DNA of 64,000 nt from Reichenbachiella faecimaris (GTDB lineage Bacteria; Bacteroidota; Bacteroidia; Cytophagales; Cyclobacteriaceae): positions 1,312,449 through 1,376,448 of the forward strand of contig NZ_FWYF01000001.1 of the NCBI RefSeq assembly GCF_900176375.1, written 5' to 3'. Positions 17,117 to 26,700 of this stretch are shown here, piece after piece. A program made the translations under genes and the position numbers. Position 1 is the first letter of the stretch. The number at the start of each line of letters is the position of its first letter. Below the pieces are notes generated by a model. The model was not told the DNA's origin. It did not search any database and was given only the letters and a program-made list of their open reading frames with translations.

Positions 17117-18322
17117 TCAGGAAAAGCTTTTTTCGTTGTGATATGCCACGTCTATCCCTTTGATTTCGACTTCCGCCTCTACTCTTACTCCTCTGGTGAG
17201 AAGTTTGGTAAATCTGTAAACAACATAAGTACCAAGCAGGGAAAAGAATATGGTAGCCAATACAGCCAAGAGCTGCGCCACAAACTGGTATGGGTTGCCA
17301 TAAAATAAACCTGCTTCGCCATTGATCATGGGATTGGCGAAAAGCCCTGTGGCGAGAGATCCCCAAATCCCAACAACGCCGTGAATACCGAACACATCTA
17401 GTGTATCGTCATATTTCAAAGCTTTTTTCAAGTGAACTACACTATAATATCCAATCAACCCAGAAACAAGACCAATAATCAAAGCACCATCCACGCCCAC
17501 ATATCCTGCAGCAGGCGTAATGCCCACCAGACCTGATATAGCACCAGTGGCTAACCCAATGATTGACGGTTTTCCTTTTTGCTGCCATTCGATTGCCATC
17601 CAAGCGATTCCACCTAGACAAGCAGCCACATTAGTTACCAATAAAGCATTGGCTGCTACTCCATCTGCGGCCAGCTGACTGCCAGCATTGAAACCAAACC
17701 ATCCGAACCAAAGCAATGCCGATCCGAGAATATTGAGTTTTGCAGAAGATGGATCCTCCGCAGTCTGTTGCTTTCTTTTTCCTAATAAAAGAGCCAAAAG
17801 CAAGCCAGCTATTCCTGCATTCACATGTATAACCGTGCCTCCCGCAAAATCTAGTTCACCAAGACTACTTAGGAACCCATCTCCCCAGATCATCCGGGTC
17901 AGTGGTGCATATACACATAACACCCAAAGAGTGGAAAAGATAAGCCAACTGCTGAATTTGAATCGGCCAACTATGGATCCACATATAATTGCCACTGCGA
18001 TCGCTGCGAATACGCCTTGAAAAGCTACAAAAACTAGCTCTGGAATCGTCCCTACCAAATCTGAAGGTGATATATTTTTCAGAAATGCAACTTCCAACGA
18101 GCCAAAAACTGGATGTCCATTAGGGCCAAAAGCAATACTATAACCCGCCACTACCCAAGCGAGTGTGGCCAAACAAAAAGCCACATAGCTCATTCCTACC
18201 GTATTGATAGTATTTTTCTTATTTGATAATCCTCCATAAAATAACGCCAAACCTGCTGGCGTCATAAGCATGACAAGTGCCGTGGAGATGAGCACCCATG
18301 CGGTATTTCCTGTATCCATCAT
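17117..18322 (-). CDS. amt: Ammonium transporter (Amt/MEP/Rh family)
   Basis: 401 residues and about eleven membrane segments, the family's usual size. Family marks: N-terminal TAWVLISTALVMLMTPAGLA, followed by FYGGL; the two pore histidines in VIHVNAGIAGL (about residue 165) and FGIHGVVGIWG (about 310); and LWFGWFGFNAGS. It conducts ammonia/ammonium across the inner membrane. It lacks the extra N-terminal signal segment of some Amt proteins. It starts 4 bases after the glutaminase stop, so it is cotranscribed with it. No GlnK-type PII gene adjoins it, unlike many amt operons. Confidence 0.95.
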   Translation of the reverse strand: MMDTGNTAWVLISTALVMLMTPAGLALFYGGLSNKKNTINTVGMSYVAFCLATLAWVVAGYSIAFGPNGHPVFGSLEVAFLKNISPSDLVGTIPELVFVAFQGVFAAIAVAIICGSIVGRFKFSSWLIFSTLWVLCVYAPLTRMIWGDGFLSSLGELDFAGGTVIHVNAGIAGLLLALLLGKRKQQTAEDPSSAKLNILGSALLWFGWFGFNAGSQLAADGVAANALLVTNVAACLGGIAWMAIEWQQKGKPSIIGLATGAISGLVGITPAAGYVGVDGALIIGLVSGLIGYYSVVHLKKALKYDDTLDVFGIHGVVGIWGSLATGLFANPMINGEAGLFYGNPYQFVAQLLAVLATIFFSLLGTYVVYRFTKLLTRGVRVEAEVEIKGIDVAYHNEKSFS

Positions 18323-18326
18323 GATA

Positions 18327-19913
18327 TTAATTTTCTAGTATTGGCGTATGGGCTATCCTGCTCTTGTGTGCTTTGATAGCCTTATCCAATAGGATTTCTA
18401 TTTCTTTGTTTTTAAATCTTTTTGCATCATCAAGAGGTGTATTTCCCCATCGATCCTTGGGAGTCAAATGAATCTTCTTTTTAATCAGATATTTGACTAC
18501 TTCCATCTGCCCTTCACAAGCTGCCAAATGCAAGGGTGTGCGTCCATCATAATCTGCCACATCAGGGCTCACCCCTTCGGCTTCCAATCGGAATATTTCA
18601 TCCATATCCCCATGACTAGCAGACCAGATCAATTCCATTACTTTTGAAGCAATCAGTTCATTCTCTCTTTTTCGCGGATTTACTTTAGCCGAATGGCCAG
18701 TCAAGGAATCGTATTGATGAAAGCTAAAATGTTCAACCAAACGCTCACAAAACTCCACGCCCCGTACGCTGTTTCCTACTTCGTCCAGCCTAGGCGACCA
18801 GATGCTGATACCCATTAGGTTTGGAATGACCAACATCAAAGCCCCTGACACACCACTTTTAGCTGGCAGGCCAATTTTAAAGGCGAATTCGCCAGAGAAA
18901 TCATACATCCCACAGCTGAGCATGAGTGATAGACAATTTTGAACCGTTGAGGACTGAAAAATGGTATCTCCTGTCAATGGGTTTGTTCCGGCGTTGGCCA
19001 ATGTGGCCGCCGCAACTGACAGATCGTAAGCATTAGACTCTATAGAACAACACTGAAAGTAGAATTCTAAGGTCTCAGTCAAGTTTGTATTTTCGGGAAA
19101 AGCATTTTTTTCCCTCATGAAATACGCCAAAGCAAAATTCCTATCTGCCGTTTGTCGTTCTGAGAGATATACAGAATTATTAAAACTAACATCTTTGCCT
19201 CCACATAGGGCTTTCCATGTTTTGCTCACCTTATCAAAGCGGTCTGCTATATTATTCTTGCGATCAATCAAAGAGCAGCTCATCATTGCACCAGCATTTA
19301 TCATAGGATTATGCGGAAGGCCTCTTGAATTCAGTGCCAATTCATTGAATGACTGACCGCTGGGCTCTCGACCTACATGATTGTGCACTACATCTGCACC
19401 TAGCTCCTCTAGTGCTAGGCAATAATTGATTGGCTTACAAGAGGATTGCAAACAATAATTCACACCTGAATCACCAATAGAAAATCGCTGGCCGTCTACT
19501 GTGCAAACGGAAATAGCAAATTGATCTGGATTTACGCGTGCTAATTGAGGAATGTAATCAGCTACTTTTCCAGATTTGTTCTTCAGTGTTTTAAGGTAAA
19601 TCGTTCTGATCTGCTCACAGAATGACTCAAAATCAGGAATTACTGCATTCTCTGTCAATGATTTTTTGACCAGCGCGTTTTGCTTCAAAATTTCATTGAA
19701 CTCGGTTTGAGATATTCCGGTAATTCCCTTACCATTCTTATGTAATTTGAAGTCATTCAGCAGCTCCTTGATCCTTGGGTCGTCAGATAAAATGCCTGTG
19801 CGAGCCAGCTGATCTAAGAATTTGTCGTGTTCAATCGACTTCTTCTTACCTTGATCCAATATATTGAATAGAGAATCTGCCTCATTATTTATAATCTGAG
19901 TGGTTGTTATCAT
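18327..19913 (-). CDS. glsA: Glutaminase with N-terminal EF-hand-like region and C-terminal ankyrin repeats
   Basis: 528 residues from the ATG at 19913 (MITTTQ). The frame stays open further upstream into the glutamine synthetase gene, but that part is the neighbour's coding sequence in another frame. Domains: a helical EF-hand-like region (about 15-85); a glutaminase domain (about 115-405) of the serine beta-lactamase-like fold with Ser157-Ser-Cys-Lys160 (the S-x-x-K pair), NPMINAGAM and LPAKSGVSGALM; then ankyrin repeats (about 445-510; DGRTPLHLAACEGQMEVVKYL). This layout is that of animal GLS enzymes, longer than the roughly 310-residue bacterial GlsA. It converts glutamine to glutamate and ammonia in the cytoplasm. 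Lying between glutamine synthetase and the ammonium channel, it would work against the synthetase unless regulated. Confidence 0.92.
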   Translation of the reverse strand: MITTTQIINNEADSLFNILDQGKKKSIEHDKFLDQLARTGILSDDPRIKELLNDFKLHKNGKGITGISQTEFNEILKQNALVKKSLTENAVIPDFESFCEQIRTIYLKTLKNKSGKVADYIPQLARVNPDQFAISVCTVDGQRFSIGDSGVNYCLQSSCKPINYCLALEELGADVVHNHVGREPSGQSFNELALNSRGLPHNPMINAGAMMSCSLIDRKNNIADRFDKVSKTWKALCGGKDVSFNNSVYLSERQTADRNFALAYFMREKNAFPENTNLTETLEFYFQCCSIESNAYDLSVAAATLANAGTNPLTGDTIFQSSTVQNCLSLMLSCGMYDFSGEFAFKIGLPAKSGVSGALMLVIPNLMGISIWSPRLDEVGNSVRGVEFCERLVEHFSFHQYDSLTGHSAKVNPRKRENELIASKVMELIWSASHGDMDEIFRLEAEGVSPDVADYDGRTPLHLAACEGQMEVVKYLIKKKIHLTPKDRWGNTPLDDAKRFKNKEIEILLDKAIKAHKSRIAHTPILEN

Positions 19914-19945
19914 AGCAATTGATTTAGTTTTAAAAAGAGAAAGAA

Positions 19946-19967
19946 GGGGGTAATTTTCATTACCCCC
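19946..19967 (-). terminator. Hairpin between glutamine synthetase and glutaminase
   Basis: GGGGGTAA (19946-19953) and TTACCCCC (19960-19967) form an 8-bp perfect stem with a 6-base loop. On the minus strand TTCTTTCTCTTTTT follows. It is probably a partial terminator that makes glutaminase and amt less expressed than glutamine synthetase. Confidence 0.55.
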
Positions 19968-19993
19968 ACTTAGCTGATTGATCAGACCTTCGT

Positions 19994-21001
19994 CTAAACC
20001 ATAACCTCTTCTGGAACCGTATTCAATATTTTCGCTGTAACTCGATAAGGACATGCATTGGACGCTGGACGTCTGTCTTCCAGATAGCCTACCCATCCAT
20101 CTTCTACCGTTGAGATTGGAATACGAATGGATGCTCCTCTATCACTTACACCATATGAAAAACGGTCGATAGACTGCGTTTCATGAAGACCTGTAAGTCT
20201 TTCGTTGTTCATAGAGCCATATTCAGCGATATGATCCGCATGAGAAGCTTCCAAACTGTCCAAAATCATTTTAAAGTATTCTTCTCCTCCTGTGGTTCTC
20301 ATGATTTCGTTAGAAAAGTTCGTATGCATACCCGAACCATTCCAATCACCCTTTACAGGCTTAGGATGCAATTCGATTTTCACGTCATACTTTTCAGCTA
20401 CTCTAAAAAGCAAGAAACGCGCTAGCCATAAATCATCTGAAGCACTTTTTGCTCCTTTGCCCAATAACTGGAATTCCCATTGTCCCAGCATTACCTCTGC
20501 ATTCACACCAGTGATGCTGAGTCCACAGTTTAGACACAAATTCAGGTGTTCTTCTACAAAGTCCCTTGCCACTACATTCTCGCTACCAATTCCACAGTAG
20601 TATTTGCCCTGTGGCTCTGGATACCCATCCTCAGGAAAACCTAGAGGCATTCCGTTGTGCATAATGACATACTCTTGCTCAAAGCCAAACCAGAAATCTT
20701 TGACATCCTGATAGGTTGCTCTCTTGTTACTTTTGTGCGGTGTTCCGTCAGGATTTAACACTTCACACATGACTAGATAACCATTGATGCGTGCTGGATC
20801 TTTCCATACTTTTACAGGTTTCAATACGCAATCTGAAGAACTTCCTTCTGCTTGTTTGGTCGAACTTCCGTCGTAAGACCAAAGTGATAGATTGTCTACA
20901 GACGGTACTTCGTCTGAGACCACGATTTTTGTTTTACTTCTGATGTTGGCTTCTGGTTCATAACCATCTAGCCAGATGTACTCACACTTATAGATTTCCA
21001 T
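19994..21001 (-). CDS. glnII: Glutamine synthetase, type II (eukaryote-like)
   Basis: 335 residues, the size of type II enzymes rather than the roughly 470 of type I or 730 of type III. Marks: YIWLDG near the start, LWSYDGSSTKQAEG (ATP/glutamate region), FGFEQEYVI (metal-binding Glu), INGVNAEVM-type region (SITGVNAEVMLGQWEFQ), HPKPVKGDWNGSGMHTNFS, and DRGASIRIP near the C-terminus. It makes glutamine from glutamate, ammonia and ATP in the cytoplasm. It heads the nitrogen unit and its upstream region carries the 21-base-spaced promoter motif with a TACTTTTG -7 box. Confidence 0.94.
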   Translation of the reverse strand: MEIYKCEYIWLDGYEPEANIRSKTKIVVSDEVPSVDNLSLWSYDGSSTKQAEGSSSDCVLKPVKVWKDPARINGYLVMCEVLNPDGTPHKSNKRATYQDVKDFWFGFEQEYVIMHNGMPLGFPEDGYPEPQGKYYCGIGSENVVARDFVEEHLNLCLNCGLSITGVNAEVMLGQWEFQLLGKGAKSASDDLWLARFLLFRVAEKYDVKIELHPKPVKGDWNGSGMHTNFSNEIMRTTGGEEYFKMILDSLEASHADHIAEYGSMNNERLTGLHETQSIDRFSYGVSDRGASIRIPISTVEDGWVGYLEDRRPASNACPYRVTAKILNTVPEEVMV

Positions 21002-21113
21002 TTTTGAATTGTTTTGTTTGCAAATAGTTTTCTCAAGAAAGCGCTGTTTATTTCTTTGTCAAGTTGTACTATTCGATATTATTTTTGGATAATTAGTTGT
21101 TGTGATCCGAATG

Positions 21114-21223
21114 CAAAAGTATATGAGGGTACTTACGTGTTGTTAGCACAAATCCGGCAAATAAGATCAAATTCCCGACACCCTGGCCTGTTACAATTCC
21201 GTCGCGCTAACACTATTCCGACA
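21114..21223 (-). promoter_or_regulatory. 21-base-repeat promoter of the glutamine synthetase operon (site a)
   Basis: Read on the minus strand: boxes centred on the G at 21220, 21201, 21177 and 21156 (GTCGGAAT, GACGGAAT, GTCGGGAAT, GCCGGAT), then TACTTTTG at 21121-21114. The two proximal boxes are 21 bases apart and the last box is 35 bases from the -7 box. Four boxes instead of two suggests cooperative or graded control. It shares the extended sequence GCCGGATTTGTGCTA with sites b1 and b2. Confidence 0.65.
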
Positions 21224-21285
21224 AGAAATAGTCCAATTAATTGACAGAATCGTCCAGTAAGCTGTCTACTTCGACGAGTGATATT

Positions 21286-21325
21286 TTAAAAAAAGAAGGG
21301 TGCGACCCATACCAGCCACACCCTT
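21286..21325 (-). terminator. Intrinsic terminator of the adhesin gene
   Basis: AAGGGTG (21296-21302) and CACCCTT (21319-21325) pair, and on the minus strand CTTTTTTTAAAA follows. It lies 47 bases after the adhesin stop codon. Confidence 0.6.
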
Positions 21326-21371
21326 ACACTTCTAAGCGATTTTAGAAGCTTTCTAATCAGCATCTTTATAC

Positions 21372-24300
21372 TTAATGTTTGATAATCTGCTCTGCAGACA
21401 AGCCTTTTTCATTTCGAATCATTAATAGATAGGTTCCCGGATTTAGATCGTTTAAATCAAATTCCAGATCATTGCCTACAGATTCATTAGTTACTCTTAC
21501 GCCCTTAAGGTCGATCAGATAGGCCTTTACCTTTTCTGTGGTTTTTACGTGCAAAACACTGCGCGTAGGGTTTGGGAAAATTTCCCAATCATCCTGCATT
21601 GGTTCAATACCTAAAACTGTTTCTTCTCCTTCTTCCTCGTCTTCGTCTTCCTCGTCTTCCTTGTCTTCTTCTTCGTCGTCTGCAACTTGGCTTACGGAAA
21701 CGAGCCAGTCCTGAGTGGTCCCATCTTCTGCTGTGACGGTGTAAGTCACCTGATTGGTAAAGTCAACGACAGCATTACTTACTGGAGAGCTAGTAGCTCC
21801 AGCTGATAAGGTGACCGTAGGAGATAATGCTGAAAGGTTCGCTGCTGAACCCACTTCGATAGCAATGCTAAGCGCATCTGCATCAATACTTGCCACGCCC
21901 GTTTGCTCAGTCAAAACAAAACCAATAACGTCAGTGGCATTACTCAGAACTACCTCATCTACATCTGTCAAATTGATTTCGACGCTCGTACTTGCTGTTT
22001 TGACCGGATTCAAATTATCGCTTACCACCACAGTAAGTTCAAACTTCGACTTCGTTTCAAAATCCAATGCGGATGAAGTGTTAACCTCTATCTCTCCATT
22101 GTTATTGATTCGGAAGGCATTGCCTGTGTTTCCCGCCGTGATCATATAGGATAGAGTTTGAAAAGTATCTTCATCTGTACTGGTAATGATCGCTGCTATA
22201 GTACCTGCCACTGCATTTTCATCCAAGGCATTGATATCAACATTAGAAATGACTGGTTCAAATTCATTGACATCGTTGATTGAAATCGTCACCGTTTCTA
22301 CTGTTTGCAGAGATCCTATCCCTTCATCAGTAATTCTTACCTCAAGCACAATCTCCTGAACACTCTCATAGTCTAGGCTAAACGACCCACCAGCAGCACC
22401 AGCTGCCCTAAAAAGCACCTGAGATGACGCTAAACTTAACTCCCCCGTCTCAAAGTCCAGGGAAAGAAATCCCTCCTCGCCGACAGACAAAATTTCAAAA
22501 GAACCGATACCATCTGAATCGTCAGAACTCAAAATAGCGATTACGGTACCCTCTGGAGAATTTTCATCTATTGCAAATTCCTTAGCAAGCAAGCTTGGGA
22601 ATTGATTGACAAATACGAAGATCTCTGCTGTGACAATCTTTGATAAGCTTCCATCGCTCACCTCTATTCCCAATTCGTACTTGGGTGTACTTTCTACATT
22701 GATTAGGCTGGCGTCTGCTACAGTGCCTACGCCAGTATTCGCATCCACAGCAAATACACCATTAGCATTTCCTGATATAATCGTAAAAGTCAGCTCATCA
22801 TTTTCTGGATCGGTGGCAAGCAGTGTGCCCAACACATAGCCATTTTGCACAAAGGCACTCATACTCAAACTCATATCCTGAGCTATTGGCGCTTCGTTGA
22901 CATTGGTCAGATTGATCGTAATAGATTCTTCTACAGACAAACTGCCCTGACTATCATCGGTTGCTTGCACGATGAGCCCAAAAGACGATTGTGTTTCAAA
23001 GTCCAATGCACTTTCATCAATAACCTGAATCTGTCCATCCGTTCTTATGGAGAATATACTCGCACCATTGCCCCCTACAATAGAGAAGCTAATATCATCC
23101 CCATCGCTGTCGGAAGCATCTACTATACCTACTTCCGTACCATTGGCTGCATTTTCATCTATTGTGAATATAGCCGATATAATCTGTGGAGCCGCATTTT
23201 TGAATACTCTCATCGGAACATCTGTATCTCCCGTAAGCTCGGGCGTACCATCATCTGTCACCGCTACTACCAGGGTGATATTTGTGTCATTGTCCAGTGC
23301 CTCCAATGCCACGCTGTTGACCACTGTGATTTCTCCAGAAGCGGCATCTATGTTAAAAATACCATCGTCATTTCCCGCAGTGATCGCAAAAGTATGTGTC
23401 TGCCCAGCGTCTTGATCCTGAAAAGTCATGGTTCTAATAACAGAGCCATTTGGCAGGAAACCACTGATATTGATATCAAGTGGGATGCTCAATACTGGTG
23501 CTTCATTCATGTCATTGAGCGTGATGGTAACAATAGCCGTACTGGCTAAGGGTAAATTTGCATCGTCATCTTGCACCTTCACCTGGAGCTCGAAAACCGA
23601 CTGTTCTTCAAAATTTAATACTGTTTCATCATTCACGGTGATTTGGCCAGAACCACTTATAGCAAAGGCATTGTTAACATTGCCATCTACAATAGAGAAA
23701 ATGATCCCGTCATCGTCGCTGGCTATAACTTGCATTGCTACTGTGTCATTAATTGTGTTTTCGTCTAGTGAAGTACTCTGGTTAGCAATGACCGGAAACT
23801 CATTGTCTATGATATCTATGGTGACTGTACCTGTAGACGTGAGTGACCCAGGCCCCTGATCTGCGGCCTGCACGGTAAGTTCAAAACTGGTAGTCGCTGA
23901 TGATTGAAGTGCAGACTCATCTGTCACAGTAATCAGTCCAGTATTTTCATCTATAGTAAAGATACCCTCATCATTTCCCGATACAATACTCAACAACTGA
24001 TCGTGATCTTCTTCATCATCAACAGAAACGCGCTCTACTTCACTGCCGTTGAGCGCAAAGCGACTCAATGAAACTGTGGTAGAACTAACACCGGCTGCGG
24101 TGTTAGGCCCGTCCTTGATGAGGATAGTGAATGTACCTTCGCTGTTTATTTCATTCCAGAGCTGTAGGTAGTAATCCGTATTCGGTTCTACCACCATACT
24201 GAAGGTGCCATCAGATTCACAAATACTGATACCTTCCCCTCCACATTCATCATACGCTTCAATTTGCATGTAAGAAGCTGCCTCCAATGGCCCTGTAGCA

Positions 24301-26045
24301 TCTGTATCTATTAACTCCAGAGTTATGGACACCTCTACATTAGATCCAGAATTGAATTGATACCAAACGTCATTGATATTGGCATAAGGATCACAATCAT
24401 TATAATCTGTAAAGATCGTGGCGTTGGCATTCGTACCCGAAGAGGGAGTACCTTCTACTTCCGCAAAGACGGTCAGCTGCTCAGCTTCATTACAGTTGTC
24501 GTTGGCAGGAGGCGGAATGGTAGGCTGACTGCTCACTGTCATATCAAACTCACCACTATCACTATCATATCCATCTACCAAAACATAATATTCATGCCCC
24601 TCTAGAGAATTGAATTTCACGGTGGATCGATTGCCTGAGCATTCATCATCATCATCATTACCTGCTAAACAATCTAATCCTGTTGAACAAGACCCAGCAT
24701 ACACACTGATGCTGGTATCAAAGTCGGCAAAATCACATGTGCTTAGCTTAATTGTTTCTCCATTACCTACTATTCGATACCAGACCCCTACTGAAGCACC
24801 CTGTTCATCAGTTTCGTCCACAAAATTAGATCCACAAGCAGGGGCCACAGCAGCATCGTTAGTCGCAAATGTTGTATTGCCAGATACGGTCTGTCCTACA
24901 GCTACTGTGATAGCCTCTGAGCAAAAGTCATTACACAGTTCACCTGCACCTTCAATGATCCAATTAAAAAGTGTTTCCAACTTATTAATTGCGTCTCCTG
25001 CACCACAATAAATTAATCCATCTGCGCCTAGTACGATATCACTTTGCACTTCCTGGTTAGACCACCCAATGAGGGTATTAGAGAAATTGTCACGAGATAT
25101 TGCGGCTCCATCAAAAACTGCCAACATATTCCCCACTGAAGTGACATCCAAATTTCCCAAGTTTTGGTTGAAAGAAATAGCATCCTGAAACATCCCCCTC
25201 ATATTGGTGGCAGATTCAAGTTCCCAGCTTGAAATATCTATATTAAAAGCATTGGCACGCTGAAACATGAACGACAAATTCTGAACATTCCTTACATCCC
25301 AATCACTAATATCTTGATTAAAAGCATCAGCATCTACGAACATGCCCTGCATATTCTCTACCAAACCTACTTCCCAGTCACTGATGTCCTGATTAAAAGT
25401 GCTGGCACGAATAAACATATCTCTCATATTGGTAGCTGAAACTACTTTCCACTCGCTTATGTCACTATTGAAACGGGTAGCGTCTGCAAATAATCCCTGC
25501 ATGTTCTTGACATGGCTCACATCCCAGTGGTTCAAGTCATCATTGAAAAACTCCGCCCCTCCAAACATGACTTCCATAGTCTCTATCTGACTAAGATCAG
25601 GTGCGTCCGTAGCACTAAATCCCGTTCCGGGCCAGTCAGAAAAACTTCTGTTCATACTGAGCCACACAATATCCCCCCATTGCACTACATCTAGAAGTTG
25701 TGCTTTGGTATAGCCAAAAAAGCGAGGAAACTTACCACTGATCTGAAGTCGGTACCTGCCAGGTGTAGGTATTGAAATAACCAAGTCATCTCCCTCTGTC
25801 GTAAAATGGGAACCATCGTCTATCACATTGATGATCACCTGACCAGACTCATCTATTTGATCAAAGGAATATTGAAAATCATACGTGTCGTCAAAGCTTT
25901 CAGTGTCATTACACGGAAGTTTAAAATCATCCGTAGAAGAAAACTCCCACGTGGTGATGAATGGCTCAGTCTGTGCCTGCACCATAAATGGTCGGATAGA
26001 CAATCCAAATAATATGCATGCGAGTAATCGGAGTTGCTTTGTCAT
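21372..26045 (-). CDS. Giant T9SS-secreted adhesin: BspA-like (DUF285) repeats plus cadherin repeats
   Basis: 1557 residues. Signal peptide (about 1-25); six or so BspA/DUF285 repeats (about 150-325) of the form NMxxMFxxAxxFNQDISxWxV; two PPC-like beta domains (about 375-650) with conserved Cys; six to seven cadherin-type repeats (about 660-1350; recurring FTIDENTG, LDFETxSxFELTVQ and VTISINDVNE); a DUF5018-like domain (about 1370-1450); a strongly acidic linker (about 1455-1478); and a type A T9SS sorting domain (WEIFPNPTRSVLHVKTTE to the end). Likely displayed on or released from the cell surface for adhesion; cadherin repeats usually bind calcium. Three copies of the 21-base promoter motif lie in the 813 bases upstream. 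Confidence 0.85.
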   Translation of the reverse strand: MTKQLRLLACILFGLSIRPFMVQAQTEPFITTWEFSSTDDFKLPCNDTESFDDTYDFQYSFDQIDESGQVIINVIDDGSHFTTEGDDLVISIPTPGRYRLQISGKFPRFFGYTKAQLLDVVQWGDIVWLSMNRSFSDWPGTGFSATDAPDLSQIETMEVMFGGAEFFNDDLNHWDVSHVKNMQGLFADATRFNSDISEWKVVSATNMRDMFIRASTFNQDISDWEVGLVENMQGMFVDADAFNQDISDWDVRNVQNLSFMFQRANAFNIDISSWELESATNMRGMFQDAISFNQNLGNLDVTSVGNMLAVFDGAAISRDNFSNTLIGWSNQEVQSDIVLGADGLIYCGAGDAINKLETLFNWIIEGAGELCNDFCSEAITVAVGQTVSGNTTFATNDAAVAPACGSNFVDETDEQGASVGVWYRIVGNGETIKLSTCDFADFDTSISVYAGSCSTGLDCLAGNDDDDECSGNRSTVKFNSLEGHEYYVLVDGYDSDSGEFDMTVSSQPTIPPPANDNCNEAEQLTVFAEVEGTPSSGTNANATIFTDYNDCDPYANINDVWYQFNSGSNVEVSITLELIDTDATGPLEAASYMQIEAYDECGGEGISICESDGTFSMVVEPNTDYYLQLWNEINSEGTFTILIKDGPNTAAGVSSTTVSLSRFALNGSEVERVSVDDEEDHDQLLSIVSGNDEGIFTIDENTGLITVTDESALQSSATTSFELTVQAADQGPGSLTSTGTVTIDIIDNEFPVIANQSTSLDENTINDTVAMQVIASDDDGIIFSIVDGNVNNAFAISGSGQITVNDETVLNFEEQSVFELQVKVQDDDANLPLASTAIVTITLNDMNEAPVLSIPLDINISGFLPNGSVIRTMTFQDQDAGQTHTFAITAGNDDGIFNIDAASGEITVVNSVALEALDNDTNITLVVAVTDDGTPELTGDTDVPMRVFKNAAPQIISAIFTIDENAANGTEVGIVDASDSDGDDISFSIVGGNGASIFSIRTDGQIQVIDESALDFETQSSFGLIVQATDDSQGSLSVEESITINLTNVNEAPIAQDMSLSMSAFVQNGYVLGTLLATDPENDELTFTIISGNANGVFAVDANTGVGTVADASLINVESTPKYELGIEVSDGSLSKIVTAEIFVFVNQFPSLLAKEFAIDENSPEGTVIAILSSDDSDGIGSFEILSVGEEGFLSLDFETGELSLASSQVLFRAAGAAGGSFSLDYESVQEIVLEVRITDEGIGSLQTVETVTISINDVNEFEPVISNVDINALDENAVAGTIAAIITSTDEDTFQTLSYMITAGNTGNAFRINNNGEIEVNTSSALDFETKSKFELTVVVSDNLNPVKTASTSVEINLTDVDEVVLSNATDVIGFVLTEQTGVASIDADALSIAIEVGSAANLSALSPTVTLSAGATSSPVSNAVVDFTNQVTYTVTAEDGTTQDWLVSVSQVADDEEEDKEDEEDEDEEEGEETVLGIEPMQDDWEIFPNPTRSVLHVKTTEKVKAYLIDLKGVRVTNESVGNDLEFDLNDLNPGTYLLMIRNEKGLSAEQIIKH

Positions 26046-26105
26046 AATTCTTAGTGATTAAATAGCTCTATTTATTTTTATAATTATTTCAATAATTAAT
26101 AGAAG

Positions 26106-26172
26106 CAAAATTAGATTTCTTGTCTATCGAGCAACTAGCACAAATCCGGCAAATACCATAAAGATTCCGACA
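26106..26172 (-). promoter_or_regulatory. 21-base-repeat promoter of the adhesin gene (site b1)
   Basis: Boxes TGTCGGAAT (G at 26169) and GCCGGAT (G at 26148) are 21 bases apart; the -7 box TAATTTTG (26113-26106) is 35 bases past the proximal box. The adhesin ATG follows after about 55 bases of AT-rich leader. Confidence 0.65.
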
Positions 26173-26411
26173 GACAGAATCACATGAAGAATCTGATGGT
26201 ATTTTTCTAACAAAATTGAATTGACTATCAGGAATGGGTATCTAGAGAGCCTCTAGCCCTGATTACTAAGAGCGATAAATTGCTGCTCTTCGTCATGAGC
26301 TTTCTGAATGATCAGAAAACTCATGAGAAGAATGATATGAACGGTGCTTTTCATATCAGCTATAAAAAAGGTGTATACAGATTGATTAAAAAGGATATTC
26401 GTGATCCTAAA

Positions 26412-26479
26412 CAAAAAGGAAGCGACCGAACCGCTGAACTGAGTGCCTGTCCGGTCGCTAGCTACTTTGCTATGTTAAT
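26412..26479 (-). ncRNA. Putative short RNA or attenuated leader driven by site b2
   Basis: About 67 bases from the predicted start to a terminator. The terminator pairs AGCGACCG (26421-26428) with CGGTCGCT (26452-26459), followed on the minus strand by TCCTTTTTG. No start codon with a usable frame lies inside. Boundaries are estimates from the -7 box and the T-run. Confidence 0.4.
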
Positions 26480-26484
26480 CATTA

Positions 26485-26550
26485 CAAATGTAGATAGCAG
26501 GACATCCTAGCACTAGCACAAATCCGGCGTATCTCATAACATTCCCGACA
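26485..26550 (-). promoter_or_regulatory. 21-base-repeat promoter (site b2)
   Basis: Boxes TGTCGGGAAT (G at 26547) and GCCGGAT (G at 26526), 21 bases apart; the -7 box TACATTTG (26492-26485) lies 34 bases past the proximal box. The next coding gene is more than 400 bases away, with a terminator in between. Confidence 0.6.
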
Positions 26551-26595
26551 GGGATTTGGTGAATCGAAAACAAATAATACTGACGGTACAACAGT

Positions 26596-26626
26596 AAAAA
26601 AGGCAACTGGAAAACCAGTCGCCTTT
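26596..26626 (-). terminator. Strong intrinsic terminator in the adhesin upstream region
   Basis: AAAGGCAACTGG (26599-26610) pairs with CCAGTCGCCTTT (26615-26626), with one mismatch, around an AAAA loop. On the minus strand the stem runs into TTTTTT. It probably stops read-through from the metalloprotease gene and from site b3. Confidence 0.65.
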
Positions 26627-26700
26627 AACCCCTCATTATACTACCAACTCTAGAGTGAGTTGGCAACCTTAACTCTAACCTAATTTCTTTGGGCGATTAT

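Larger units (their letters stand above)
21002..21371. other. Control region upstream of glutamine synthetase, no gene
   Basis: 370 bases between the glutamine synthetase start and the stop of the adhesin gene. From left to right it holds an AT-rich leader of about 107 bases, a TACTTTTG -7 box (21114-21121, minus strand), four CCGGC/CCGAC-type boxes (21152-21223), and the terminator of the adhesin gene (21286-21325). No coding sequence is supported. Confidence 0.6.

Noticed and set aside
18327-20096. Longer glutaminase frame starting inside the glutamine synthetase gene
   Set aside because: The first 61 codons overlap the synthetase coding end and a terminator hairpin; the ATG at 19913 begins the recognisable protein.
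22845-23549. 234-codon frame opposite the adhesin gene
   Set aside because: It is the antisense of cadherin repeats, with no protein-like features, and the other strand is clearly coding.
25060-25590. Regular repeats that could be taken for a CRISPR array
   Set aside because: The repeats are in-frame DUF285 protein repeats of varying sequence, without identical direct repeats and spacers.
26280-26510. 76-codon plus-strand frame in the adhesin upstream region
   Set aside because: It runs through hairpins and ends just before promoter b2; no signal peptide, domain or start region is visible.
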